Assembly: GCF_914767665.1 (NCBI RefSeq) | Contig: NC_059508.1 | Span: 26,039,501-26,103,500, forward strand | DNA from: Harmonia axyridis | Taxonomy: Eukaryota; Arthropoda; Insecta; Coleoptera; Coccinellidae | Direction: 5' to 3' | DNA length: 64,000 bases | Shown: positions 49,869-62,741 of the stretch, one piece after another | Numbering within the stretch: position 1 is the stretch's first letter | Layout of the letters: each line of letters begins with the position of its first letter | Notes under the pieces: generated by a model | What the model was told of the DNA's origin: nothing | Databases searched by the model: none | The model's input: the letters and a program-made list of their open reading frames with translations, nothing else | Made by a program: the position numbers and the translations under genes

Positions 49869-52800
49869 TCATTAAACAAAAAGAAGGGAATGAGAACAGT
49901 CCCTCATACCAAAGTGGTTTCCTTAGACACATGTGTCAAGCATTCGTTCCTGTGCAATACGATGAAAAGTGTTAGAATGAGAAACATAGAAGGAAATAAC
50001 AAACAAATGAAATCAACAACAGAAGTCAGTCGTGCATTTGTGGTTACAGCAGCAATTGACCTTACCACGTAAAAGATAATAGCTACCTGCGTGTCATCCG
50101 AGTCCAAGAAAATCAACAATGTGGAATGGCTCACTTGGATAATTGATCATTATACAGAAAGAAGGGAATAAGAACAGTCCCTTATACCAATGTTGTTTCC
50201 ATAGACACGTGTGTCAAGCTTTCGTCCCTGTGCAATACGATGAGAAGTGTTAGAATGAGAAACATTGAAGGAAATAACAAACAAATGAAATCAACATTAG
50301 AAGTCAGTCGTGCATTTGTGGTTACAGCAGCAATTGACCTTACCACGTGGGAGATTACAGCTACCTGCGTGACATCCGAGCCCAAGAAAATGAACAATGT
50401 GGAACGGCTTACTTGGATAAATGTTCATTAAACAAAAAGAAGGGAATAAGAACAGTCCCTTATACCAAAGTGGTTTCCTCAGACACGTGTGTCAAGCTTT
50501 CGTCCCTGTGCAATACGATGAAAAATGTTAGAATGAGAAACATTAAAGGAAATAACAAACAAATGAAATCAACAACAGAAGTCAGTCGTGCATTTGTGGT
50601 TACAGCAGCAATTGACCTTACCACGTAAAAGATAATAGCTACCTGCGTGTCATCCGAGTCCAAGAAAATCAACAATGTGGAATGGCTCACTTGGATAATT
50701 GATCATTATACAGAAAGAAGGGAATAAGAACAGTCCCTTATACCAATGTGGTTTCCATAGACACGTGTGTCAAGCTTTCGTCCCTGTGCAATACGATGAG
50801 AAGTGTTAGAATGAGAAACATTGAAGGAAATAACAAACAAATGAAATCAACATTAGAAGTCAGTCGTGCATTTGTGGTTACAGCAGCAATTGACCTTACC
50901 ACGTGGGAGATTATAGCTACCTGCGTGACATCCGAGTCCAAGATAATCAACAATGTGGAATGGCTTACTTGGATAATTGTTCATTAAACAAAAAGAAGGG
51001 AATAAGAACAGTCCCTTAGACCAAAGTGGTTTCCTTAGACACCTGTGTCAAGCTTTCGTCCCTGTGCAATACGATGAAAAATGTTAGAATGAGAAACATT
51101 AAAGGAAATAACAAACAAATGAAATCAACAACAGAAGTCAGTCGTGCATTTGTGGTTACAGCAGCAATTGACCTTACCACGTAAAAGATAATAGCTACCT
51201 GCGTGTCATCCGAGTCCAAGAAAATCAACAATGTGGAATGGCTCACTTGGATAATTGATCATTATACAGAAAGAAGGGAATAAGAACAGTCCCTTATACC
51301 AATGTGGTTTCCATAGACACGTGTGTCAAGCTTTCGTCCCTGTGCAATACGATGAGAAGTGTTAGAATGAGTAACATTGAAGGAAATTACAAACAAATGA
51401 AATCAACAACAGAAGTCAGCCGTCCCATTGTGGTTACAGCAGCAATTGACCTTACCACGTGGGAGTATAGCTACCCGCGTGTCATCCGAGTCCAAGAAAA
51501 TCAACAATGTGGAATGGCCTACTTGGATAATTGTTCATTAAACAAAAAGAAGGGAATAAGAACAGTCCCTTATACCAAAGTGGTTTCCTTAGACACCTGC
51601 GTCAAGCTTTCGTCCCTGTGCAATACGATGAAAAATGTTAGAATGAGAAACATTAAAGGAAATAACAAACAAATGAAATCAACAACAGAAGTCAGTCGTG
51701 CATTTGTGGTTACAGCAGCAATTGACCTTACCACGTAAAAGATAATAGCTACCTGCGTGTCATCCGAGTCCAAGAAAATCAACAATGTGGAATGGCTCAC
51801 TTGGATAATTGATCATTATACAGAAAGAAGGGAATAAGAACAGTCCCTTATACCAATGTGGTTTCCATAGACACGTGTGTCAAGCTCTCGTCCCTGTGCA
51901 ATACGATGAAAAGTGTTAGAATGAGAAACATTGAAGAAAATAACAAACGAATGAAATCAACAACAGAAGTCAGTCGTGCATTTGTGGTTACAGCAGCAAT
52001 TGACCTTACCACGTGGGAGATTATAGCTACCTGCGTGACATCCGAGTCCAAGAAAATCAACAATGTGGAACGGCTTACTTGGATAATTGTTCATTAAACA
52101 AAAAGAATTGAATAAGAACAGTCCCTTATACCAAAGTGGTTTCCTTAGACACGTGTGTCAAGCTTTCGTCCCTGTGCAATACGATGAAAAGTGTTAGAAT
52201 GAGAAACATTGAAGGAAATAACAAACAAATGAAATCAACAACAGAAGTCAGTCGTGCATTTGTGGTTACAGCAGCAATTGACCTTACCACGTTACAGATT
52301 ATAGATACCTGCGTGTCATCCGAGTCCAAGAAAATCAACAATGTGGAATGGCTTACTTGGATAATTGATCATCATACAGAAAGAAGGGAATAAGAACAGT
52401 CCCTTATACCAATGTGGTTTCCATAGACACGTGTGTCGAGCTTTCGTCCCTGTGCAATACGATGAGAAGTGTTAGAATGAGTAACATTGAAGGAAATTAC
52501 AAACAAATGAAATCAACAACAGAAGTCAGCCGTCCCATTGTGGTTACAGCAGCAATTGACCTTACCACGTGGGAGTATAGCTACCCGCGTGTCATCCGAG
52601 TCCAAGAAAATCAACAATGTGGAATGGCCTACTTGGATAATTGTTCATTAAACAAAAAGAAGGGAATAAGAACAGTCCCTTATACCAAAGTGGTTTCCTT
52701 AGACACCTGCGTCAAGCTTTCGTTCCTGTGCAATACGATGAAAAGTGTTAGAATGAGAAACATAGAAGGAAATAACGAACAAATGAAATCAACAACAGAA

Positions 52801-54288
52801 GTCAGTCATGCATTTGTGATTACAGCAGCAATTGACCTTACCACGTGGGAGATTATAGCTACCTGCGTGACATCCGAGTCCAAGAAAATCAACAATGTGG
52901 AATAGCTTACTTGGATAATTGTTCATTAAACAAAACGAAGGGAATAAGAACAGTCCCTTATACCAAAGTGGTTTCCTTAGACACGCGTGTCAAGCTTTCG
53001 TCCCTGTGCAATACGACGAAAAGTGTTGGAATGAGAAACATTGAAGGAAATAACAAACAAATGAAATCAACATTAGAAGTAAGTCGTGCATTTGTGGTTA
53101 CAGCAGCAATTGACCTTACCACGTGGGAGATTATAGCTACCTGCGTGACATCCGAGTCCAAGATAATCAACAATGTGGAATGGCTTACTTGGATAATTGT
53201 TCATTAAACAAAAAGAAGGGAATAAGAACAGTCCCTTAGACCAAAGTGGTTTCCTTAGACACCTGTGTCAAGCTTTCGTTCCTGTGCAATACGATGAAAA
53301 GTGTTAGAATGAGAAACATAGAAGGAAATAACAAACAAATGAAATCAACAACAGAAGTCAGTCGTGCATTTGTGGTTACAGCAGCAATTGACCTTACCAC
53401 GTGGGAGATTATAGCTACCTGCGTGACATCCGAGTCCAAGAAAATCAACAATGTGGAATGGCTTACTTGGATAATTGTTCATTAAACAAAACGAAGGGAA
53501 TAAGAACAGTCCCTTATACCAAAGTGGTTTCCTTAGACACCTGCGTCAAGCTTTCGTTCCTGTGCAATACGATGAAAAGTGTTAGAATGAGAAACATAGA
53601 AGGAAATAACAAACAAATGAAATCAACAACAGAAGTCAGTCGTGCATTTGTGGTTACAGCAGCAATTGACCTTACCACGTGGAAGATTATAGCTTCCTGC
53701 GTGACATCCGAGTCCAAGAAAATCAACAATGTGGAATGGCTTACTTGGATAATTGTTCATTAAACAAAACGAAGGGAATAAGAACAGTCCCTTATACCAA
53801 AGTGGTTTCCTTAGACACGCGTGTCAAGCTTTCGTCCCTGTGCAATACGACGAAAAGTGTTAGAATGAGAAACATTGAAGGAAATAACAAACAAATGAAA
53901 TCAACAACAGAAGTCAGTCGTGCATTTGTGGTTACAGCAGCAATTGACCTTACCACGTGGGAGATTATAGCTACCTGCGTGACATTCGAGTCCAAGAAAA
54001 TCAACAATGTGGAATTGCTTACTTGGATAATTGTTGATTGAACAAAAAGAAGGGAATAAGAACAGTCCCTTATACCAAAGTGGTTTCCTTAGACACATGT
54101 GTCAAGCCTTCGTCCCTGTGCAATACGATGAAAAGTGTTAGAATGAGAAACATAGAAGGAAATAACAAACAAATGAAATCAACAACAGAAGTCAATCGTG
54201 CATTCGTGGTTACAGCAGCAATGGACCTTACCACGTGAGAGATTATAGCTACCTGCGTGACATCCGAGTCCAAGAAAATCAACAATGT

Positions 54289-54340
54289 GGAATGGCTTAC
54301 TTGGATAATTGGATGGAATGGCTTACTTGGATAATTGTTC
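54289..54340 (-). repeat. 26-bp tandem duplication in a unit junction, second copy
   Basis: Same 26-bp duplication as at 49,817. Neighbouring reverse-strand units (54070 and 49600 series) match over their heads as well, indicating duplication of at least one full unit within the inverted block. Confidence 0.9.
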
Positions 54341-55180
54341 ATTAAACAAAAAGAAGGGAATGAGAACAGTCCCTCATACCAAAGTGGTTTCCTTAGACAC
54401 ATGTGTCAAGCATTCGTCCCTGTGCAATACGATGAAAAGTGTTAGAATGAGAAACATAGAAGGAAATAACAAACAAATGAAATCAACAACAGAAGTCAAT
54501 CGTGCATTCGTTGTTACAGCAGCAATGGACCTTACCACGTGAGAGATTATAGCTACCTGCGTGACATCCGAGTCCAAGAAAATCAACAATGTGGAATGGC
54601 TTACTTGGATAATTGTTCATTAAACAAAAAGGAGGGAATAAGAACAGTCCCTTATACCAAAGTGGTTTCCTTAGACACGTGTGTCAAGCTTTCGTCCCTG
54701 TGCAATACGATGAAAAGTGTTAGAATGAGAAACAATGAAGAAAATAACAAACGAATGAAATCAACAACAGAAGTCAGTCGAGCATTTGTGGTTACAGCAG
54801 CAATTGACCTTACCACGTGGGAGATTATAGCTACCTGCGTGACATCCGAGTCCAAGAAAATCAACAATGTGGAATTGCTTACTTGAATAATAGTTCATAT
54901 AAAAAGAAAAAAGGGAATGAGAACAAACCCTTGTGGTTTCCTTAGACACGTGTGTCAAGCTTTCGTCCCTGTGCAATACGATGAAAAGTGTTAGAATGAG
55001 AAACATAGAAGGAACTAACAAACAAATGAAATTAACAACAGAAGTCAGTCGTGCATTTGTGGTTACAGCAGCAATTGACCTAACCACGTGGGAGGTTATA
55101 GCTCCCTGCGTGACATCCGAGTCCAAGAAAATCAACACTGTGGAATGGCTTACTTGGATAATTGTTCATTAAACAAAAAG

Positions 55181-55249
55181 AAGGAAACCAATTTGGTATT
55201 AGGGATGGTGCTTATTCAGCACCATCCCTAATACCAAATTGGTTTCCTT
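55181..55249. repeat. Perfect hairpin, 32-bp arms, 5-base loop
   Basis: Bases 55,181-55,212 and 55,218-55,249 are exact inverse complements, separated by TATTC. The left arm plus loop is a 37-bp piece of the unit in forward orientation (AAGGAAACCAATTTGG... to ...TTATTC) embedded in the reverse block. The right arm is the ordinary reverse-orientation sequence. Both arms share the same private changes relative to the satellite consensus (CCAATTTGG, TATTAGGG, GGTGCTTATTC). The left edge joins at AAGG, which is common to the reverse linker AAAGAAGGG and the forward CTAAGGAAACC, so the insert looks like a copy of the adjacent strand made by template switching. Confidence 0.95.
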
Positions 55250-55490
55250 AGACACGTGTGTCAAGCTTTCGTCCCTGTGCAATACGATGAAAAGTGTTAG
55301 AATGAGAAACATTGAAGAAAATAACAAACGAATGAAATCAACAACAGAAGTCAGTCGTGCATTTGTGGTTACAGCAGCCTTAACACGTGGGAGATTATAG
55401 CTACCTGCGTGACATCGTAATCCAAGAAAATCAACAATGTGGAATGGCTTACTTGGATAATTGTTCATCAAAATGAAAAAAGGGAATAAG
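55200..55490 (-). repeat. Shortened reverse unit next to the hairpin
   Basis: On the minus strand this unit has GATTACGATGTCACG in the head and then CGTGTTAAGGCTGCTG, having lost about 7 bp (TCAATTG) after the first palindrome. Its linker was replaced by the hairpin at 55,181-55,249. Related heads with CTACGATG and GTGTTAAGG are at 56,220-56,271 (minus) and 47,991-48,050 (plus). Confidence 0.8.
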
Positions 55491-56689
55491 AACAGTCCCT
55501 TATACCAAAGTGGTTTCCTTAGACACGTGTGTCAAGCTTTCGTCCCTGTGCAATACGATGAAAAGTATTAGAATGTGAAACATTGAAGAAAATAACAAAC
55601 GAATGAAATCAACAACAGAAGTCAGTCGTGCATTTGTGGTTACAGCAGCAATTGACCTAACCACGTGGGAGGTTATAGCTCCCTGCGTGACATCCGAGTC
55701 CAAGAAAATCAACAATGTGGAATGGCTCACTTGGATAATTGTTCATTAAACAAAAAGAAGGGATTGAGAACAGTCCCTCATACCAAAGTGGTTTCCTTAG
55801 ACACATGTGTCAAGCATTCGTCCCTGTGCAATACGATGAAAAGTGTTAGAATGAGAAACATAGAAGGAAATAACAAACAAATGAAATCAACAACAGAAGT
55901 CAATCGTGCATTCGTGGTTACAGCAGCAATGGACCTTACCACGTGAGAGATTATAGCTACCTGCGTGACATCCGAGTCCAAGAAAATCAACAATGTGGAA
56001 TGGCTTACTTTGATAATTGTTCATCAAACAAAAAGAAGGGAATAAGCACAGTCCCTTATACCAAATTGGTTTCCTTAGACACGTGTGTCAAGCTTTCGTC
56101 CCTGTGCAATACGATGAAAAGTGTTAAAATGAGAAACATTGAAGAAAATAACAAACGAATGAAATCAACAACAGAAGTCAGTCGTGCATTTGTGGTTACA
56201 GCTGCAATTGACCTTAACACGTGGGAGATTATAGCTACCTGCGTGACATCGTAGTCCAAGAAAATCAACAATGTGGAATTGCTTACTTGGATAATTGTTC
56301 ATCAAAATGAAAAAAGGGAATAAGAACAGTCCCTTATACCAATGTGGTTTCCTTAGACACGTGTGTCAAACTTTCGTCCCTGTGCAATACGATGAAAAGT
56401 GTTAGAATGAGAAACATAGAAGGAAATAACAAACAAATGAAATCAACAACAGAAGTCAGTCGTGCATTTGTGGTTACAGCAGCAATTGACCTTACCACGT
56501 GGGAGATTATAGCTCCCTGCGTGACATCCGAGTCCAAGAAAATCAACAATGTGGAATGGCTTACTTCGATAATTGTTCATTAAACAAAAAGAAGGGAATA
56601 AGAACAGTCCCTCATACCAAAGTGGTTTCCTTAGACACGTGTGTCAAGCTTTCGTCCCTGTGCAATACGATGAAAAGTGTTAGAATGAG

Positions 56690-56830
56690 AAACATAGAAG
56701 GAAATAACAAACAAATGAAATCAACAACAGAAGTCAATCGTGCATTTGTGGTTACAGCAGCACGACTGACTTCTGTTGTTGATTTCATTCGTTTGTTATT
56801 TTCTTCAATGTTTCTCATTCTAACACTTTT
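56690..56830. other. Second orientation flip (reverse to forward), fold-back joint
   Basis: Reverse sequence runs to GGTTACAGCAGCA and forward sequence begins GCACGACTGAC; GCA at 56,760-56,762 is common to both. The flip occurs at nearly the same unit position on both strands, so the bases up to CGTG at 56,742 and those from CACGAC at 56,761 form a near-perfect inverted repeat with a loop of about 18 bases. Beyond some tens of bases the arms diverge into different subtypes (ATTTG/ATTTCC on the left, ATTCG/ATTTTC on the right), so this is not a simple recent hairpin of one unit. Confidence 0.9.
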
Positions 56831-57089
56831 CATCGTATTGCACAGGGACGAAAGCTTGACACACGTGTCTATGGAAACCACATCGGTATAAGGGACTGTT
56901 CTTATTCCATTCTTTCTGTATAATGATCCATTATCCAAGTAAGCCATTCCACATTGTTGATTTTCTTGGACTCGAATGTCACGCAGGTAGCTATAATCTC
57001 CCACGTGGTGAGGTCAATTGCTGCCTTTACCACAAATGCACGACTGACTTCTGTTGTTGATTTCATTTGTTTGTTATTTCCTTCAATGT

Positions 57090-57493
57090 TTCTCATTCTA
57101 ACTCTTTTCATCGTATAACACAGGGACGAAAGCTTGACTTTCGTGTCTAAGGAAACCACAAGGGTTTGTTCTCATTCCCTTTTTTCTTTTTGATGAACAA
57201 TTATCCAAGTAAGCCATTCCACATTGTTGATTTTCTTGGACTAGGATGTCACGCAGCTAACTATAATCTCCCACGTGGTAAGGTCAATTGCTGCTGTAAC
57301 CACAAATGCACGACTGACTTCTGTTGTTAATTTCATTTGTTTGTTATTTCCTTCTATGTTTCTCATTCTAACACTTTTCATCGTATTGCACAGGGACGAA
57401 AGCTTGACACACGTGTCTAAGGAAACCACAAGGGTTTGTTCTCATTCCCTTTTTTCTTTTTGATGAACAATTATCCAAGTAAGCCATTCCACA
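57090..57493 (+). repeat. Pair of units with the CCACAAGGGTTTG linker
   Basis: Two successive units end with GGAAACCACAAGGGTTTG and a CTTTTTTCTTTTTGATG linker (joints near 57,165 and 57,431), shortening them to about 270 bp. The same linker occurs once at 47,089 (forward) and once near 54,925 (reverse), so it is a good tracer for the inversion-associated duplications. Confidence 0.85.
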
Positions 57494-60400
57494 TTGTTGA
57501 TTTTCTTGGACTCGGATGTCACGCAGGTAGCTATAATCTCCCACGTGGTAAGGTCAATTGCTGCTGTAACCACAAATGCTCGACTGACTTCTGTTGTTGA
57601 TTTCATTCGTTTGTTATTTTCTTCAATGTTTCTCATTCTAACACTTTTCATCGTATTGCACAGGGACGGAAGCTTGACACACGTGTCTAAGGAAACCACT
57701 TTGGTAGAAGGGACTGTTCTTATTCCCTCCTTTTTGTTTAATGAACAATTATCCAAGTAAGCCATTCCACATTGTTGATTTTCTTGGACTCGGATGTCAC
57801 GCAGGTAGCTATAATCTCTCACGTGGTAAGGTCCATTGCTGCTGTAACCACGAATGCACGATTGACTTCTGTTGTTGATTTCATTTGTTTGTTATTTCCT
57901 TCTATGTTTCTCATTCTAACACTTTTCATCGTATTGCACAGGAACGAAAGCTTGACACAGGTGTCTAAGGAAACCACTTTGGTCTAAGGGACTGTTCTTA
58001 TTCCCTTCTTTTTGTTTAATGAACAATTATCCAAGTAAGCCATTCCACATTGTTGATTATCTTGGACTCGGATGTCACGCAGGTAGCTATAATCTCCCAC
58101 GTGGTAAGGTCAATTGCTGCTGTAACCACAAATGCACGACTGACTTCTAATGTTGATTTCATTTGATTGTTATTTCCTTCAATGTTTCTCATTCTAACAC
58201 TTTTCGTCGTATTGCACAGGGACGAAAGCTTGACACGCGTGTCTAAGGAAACCACTTTGGTATAAGGGACTGTTCTTATTCCCTTCGTTTTGTTTAATGA
58301 ACAATTATCCAAGTAAGCCATTCGACATTGTTGATTTTCTTGGACTCGGATGTCACGCAGGTAGCTATAATCTCCCACGTGGTAAGGTCAATTGCTGCTG
58401 TAATCACAATTGCACGACTGACTTCTGTTGTTGATTTCATTTGTTTGTTATTTCCTTCTATGTTTCTCATTCTAACTCTTTTCATCGTATTGCACAGGAA
58501 CGAAAGCTTGACGCAGGTGTCTAAGGAAACCACTTTGGTATAAGGGACTGTTCTTATTCCCTTCTTTTTGTTTAATGAACAATTATCCAAGTAGGCCATT
58601 CCACATTGTTGATTTTCTTGGACTCGGATGACACGCGGGTAGCTATACTCCCACGTGGTAAGGTCAATTGCTGCTGTAACCACAATTGGACGGCTGACTT
58701 CTGTTGTTGATTTCATTTGTTTGTAATTTCCTTCAATGTTACTCATTCTAACACTTCTCATCGTATTGCACAGGGACGAAAGCTTGACACACGTGTCTAT
58801 GGAAACCACATTGGTATAAGGGACTGTTCTTATTCCCTTCTTTCTGTATGATGATCAATTATCCAAGTAAGCCATTCCACATTGTTGATTTTCTTGGACT
58901 CGGATGACACGCAGGTATGTATAATCTGTAACGTGGTAAGGTCAATTGCTGTTGTAACCACAAATGCACGACTGACTTCTGTTGTTGATTTCATTTGTTT
59001 GTTATTTCCTTCAATGTTTCTCATTCTTACACTTTTCATCGTATTGCACAGGGACGAAAGCTTGACACACGTGTCTAAGGAAACCACTTTGGTATAAGGG
59101 ACTGTTCTTATTCAATTCTTTTTGTTTAATGAACAATTATCCAAGTAAGCCGTTCCACATTGTTGATTTTCTTGGACTCGGATGTCACGCAGGTAGCTAT
59201 AATCTCCCACGTGGTAAGGTCAATTGCTGCTGTAACCACAAATGCACGACTGACTTCTGTTGTTGATTTCATTCGTTTGTTATTTTCTTCAATGTTTCTC
59301 ATTCTTACACTTTTCATCGTATTGCACAGGGACGAGAGCTTGACACACGTGTCTATGGAAACCACATTCGTATAAGGGACTGTTCTTACTTCATTCTTTC
59401 TGTATAATGATCAATTATCCAAGTAAGCCATTCCACATTGTTGATTTTCTTGGACTCGGATGTCACGCTGTAGCTATAATCTCCCACGTGGTAAGGTCAA
59501 TTGCTGCTGTAATCACAAATGCACGACTGACTTCTGTTGTTGATTTGATTTGTTTGTTATTTCCTTCAATGTTTCTCATTCTAACACTTTTCATCGTATT
59601 GCACAGGAACGAAAGCTTGACACAGGTGTCTAAGGAAACCACTTTGGTCTAAGGGACTGTTCTTATTCCCTTCTTTTTGTTTAATGAACAATTATCCAAG
59701 TAAGCCATTCCACATTGTTGATTATCTTGGACTCGGATGTCACGCAGGTAGCTATAATCTCCCACGTGGTAAGGTCAATTGCTGCTGTAACCACAAATGC
59801 ACGACTGACTTCTAATGTTGATTTCATTTGTTTGTTATTTCCTTCAATGTTTCTCATTCTAACACTTCTCATCGTATTGCACAGGGACGAAAGCTTGACA
59901 CACGTGTCTATGGAAACCACATTGGTATAAGGGACTGTTCTTATTCCCTTCTTTCTGTATAATGATCAATTATCCAAGTGAGCCATTCCACATTGTTGAT
60001 TTTCTTGGACTCGGATGACACGCAGGTAGCTATTATCTTTTACGTGGTAAGGTCAATTGCTGCTGTAACCACAAATGCACGACTGACTTCTGTTGTTGAT
60101 TTCATTTGTTTGTTATTTCCTTTAATGTTTCTCATTCTAACATTTTTCATCGTATTGCACAGGGACGAAAGCTTGACACACGTGTCTGAGGAAACCACTT
60201 TGGTATAAGGGACTGTTCTTATTCCCTTCTTTTTGTTTAATGAACATTTATCCAAGTAAGCCGTTCCACATTGTTCATTTTCTTGGGCTCGGATGTCACG
60301 CAGGTAGCTGTAATCTCCCACGTGGTAAGGTCAATTGCTGCTGTAACCACAAATGCACGACTGACTTCTGTTGTTGATTTCATTCGTTTGTTATTTTCTT

Positions 60401-62179
60401 CAATTTTTCTCATTCTAACACTTTTCATCGTATTGCACAGGAACGAAAGCTTGACACAGGTGTCTAAGGAAACCACTTTGGTCTAAGGGACTGTTCTTAT
60501 TCCCTTCTTTTTGTTTAATGAACAATTATCCAAGTAAGCCATTCCACATTGTTGATTATCTTGGACTCGGATGTCACGCAGGTAGCTATAATCTCCCACG
60601 TGGTAAGGTCAATTGCTGCTGTAACCACAAATGCACGACTGACTTCTAATGTTGATTTCATTTGTTTGTTATTTCCTTCAATGTTTCTCATTCTAACACT
60701 TCTCATCGTATTGCACAGGGACGAAAGCTTGACATGCGTGTCTAAGGAAACCACTTTGGTATAAGGGACTGTTCTTATTCCCTTCTTTCTGTATGATGAT
60801 CAATTATCCAAGTAAGCCATTCCACATTGTTGATTTTCTTGGACTCGGATGACACGCAGGTATCTATAATCTGTAACGTGGTAAGGTCAATTGCTGCTGT
60901 AACCACAAATGCACGACTGACTTCTGTTGTTGATTTCATTTGTTTGTTATTTCCTTCAATGTTTCTCATTCTAAAACTTTTCATCATATTGCACAGATAC
61001 GAAAGCTTGACACACGTGTCTAAGGAAACCACTTTGGTATAAGGGACTGTTCTTATTCAATTCTTTTTGTTTAATGAACAATTATCCAAGTAAGCCGTTC
61101 CACATTGTTGATTTTCTTGGACTCGGATGTCACGCAGGTAGCTATAATCTCCCACGTGGTAAGGTCAATTGCTGCTGTAACCACAAATGCACGACTGACT
61201 TCTGTTGTTGATTTCATTCGTTTGTTATTTTCTTCAATGTTTCTTACTCTAACACTTTTTGTCGTATTGCTGAGGGATGAAAGCTTGACACACGTGTCTA
61301 AGGAAACCACTTTGGTATAAAGGACTGTTCTTATTTCCTTTTTTTTGTTTAATCAACAATTATCCAAGTAAGCCGTTCCACATTGTTGATTTTCTTGGGC
61401 TCGGATGTCACGCAGGTAGCTGTAATCTCCCACGTGGTGAGGTCAATTGCTGCTGTAACCACGAATGCACGACTGACTTCTGTTGTTGATTTCATTCGTT
61501 TGTTATTTTCTTCAATGTTTCTCATTCTAACACTTTTCATCGTATTGCACAGTGACGAAAGCTTGACACACGTGTCTAGGGAAACCACTTTGGTATGAGG
61601 GACTGCTCTTCTTCCCTTTTTTCTTTTTGATGAACAATTATCCAAGTAAGCCATTCCACATTGTTGATTTTCTTGGACTAGGATGTCACGCAGCTAGCTA
61701 TAATCTCCCACGTGGAAAGGTCAATTGCTGCTGTAACCACAAATGCACGACTGACTTCTGTTGTTGATTTCATTTGTTTGTTATTTTCTTCAATGTTTCT
61801 CATTCTTACACATTTCATCGTATTGCACAGGGACGAAAGCTTGACACGCGTGTCTAAGGAAACCACTTTGGTATAAGGGACTGTTCTTATTCCCTTCGTT
61901 TTGTTTAATGAACAATTATCCAAGTAAGCCATTCCACATTGTTTATTTTCTTGGACTCGGATGACACGCAGGTAGCTATTATCTTTTACGTGGTAAGGTC
62001 AATTGCTGCTGTAACCACAAATGCACGACTGACTTCTGTTGTTGATTTCATTTGTTTGTTATTTCCTTCAATGTTTCTCATTCTAACACTTTTCATCGTA
62101 TTGCACAGGGACGAAAGCTTGACACACATGTCTGAGAAAACCACTTTGGTATGAGGGACTGTTCTTATTCCCTTTTTTT

Positions 62180-62741
62180 TTGTTTAATCAACAATTATCC
62201 AAGTGAGCCATTCCACATTGTTGATTTTCTTGGACTCGGATGTCACGCATGTAGCTACAATCTCTCAAATGGTAAGGTCAATTGCTGCTGTAACCAAAAC
62301 TGGACGGCTGACTTCTGTTGTTGATTTCATTTGTTTGTTATTTCCTCCAATATTTCTTATTAAGCCATTCCACATTTTTGATTTCCTCCCACGTGGTAAG
62401 GTCAATTGCTGCTGTAACCAAAACTGGACGGTTGACTTCTGTTGTTGATTTCATTCGTTTGTTATTTCCTTCAATGTTTCTTACTCTAACACTTTTTGTC
62501 GTATTGCTGAGGGATGAAAGCTTGACAAACGTGTCTAAGGAAACCACTTTGGTATAAAGGACTGTTCTTATTTCCTTTTTTTTGTTTAATCAACAATTAT
62601 CCGAGTAGGCCATTCCACATTGTTGATTTTCTTGGACTCGGATGACTCGCAGGTAGCTATAATCTCCCACGTGGTAAGGTCAATTGTTCTTATTCCCTTT
62701 TTTTGGTATAATGATGAATTATCCAAGTAAGCCATTCCACA
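62180..62741 (+). repeat. Cluster of broken units (157, 245 and 122 bp)
   Basis: The unit at 62218 is cut off after TTTCTTATT and joined to TAAGCCATTCC. The next head (62375) has lost about 33 bp between TTGATTTC and CTCCCACGTGG. The unit at 62620 jumps from GGTCAATTG (about 62,689) directly to TTCTTATTCCC, losing about 156 bp. The first two breaks are shared with the inverted copy at 48,230-48,740. On the minus strand the array instead flips orientation where the third break would be expected. Confidence 0.85.

Larger units (their letters stand above)
48059..56760 (-). repeat. Inverted satellite block, 8.7 kb
   Basis: All units here are in reverse orientation. The upper ends of the unit starts, read on the minus strand, include 56549, 56271, 55993, 55715, 55138, 54867, 54589, 54007, 53729, 53451, 53173, 52341, 52063, 51785, 51231, 50953, 50675, 50397, 50119, 49815, 49537, 48981, 48703 and 48301. 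Subtype order on the minus strand is colinear with the forward block to the right: 52,958-53,173 with 58050, 52,126-52,341 with 58882, 51,848-52,063 with 59160, 50,738-50,953 with 59715, 50,182-50,397 with 60271, and 48,473-48,718 with 62,203-62,448. The block is therefore an inverted duplicate, with steps of one to a few units gained or lost since. Confidence 0.92.

Noticed and set aside
56499..57004. Paired 130-codon frames on opposite strands over the second flip
   Set aside because: They are mirror products of the fold-back joint: each strand reads from a reversed unit into a forward one. No independent evidence of coding.
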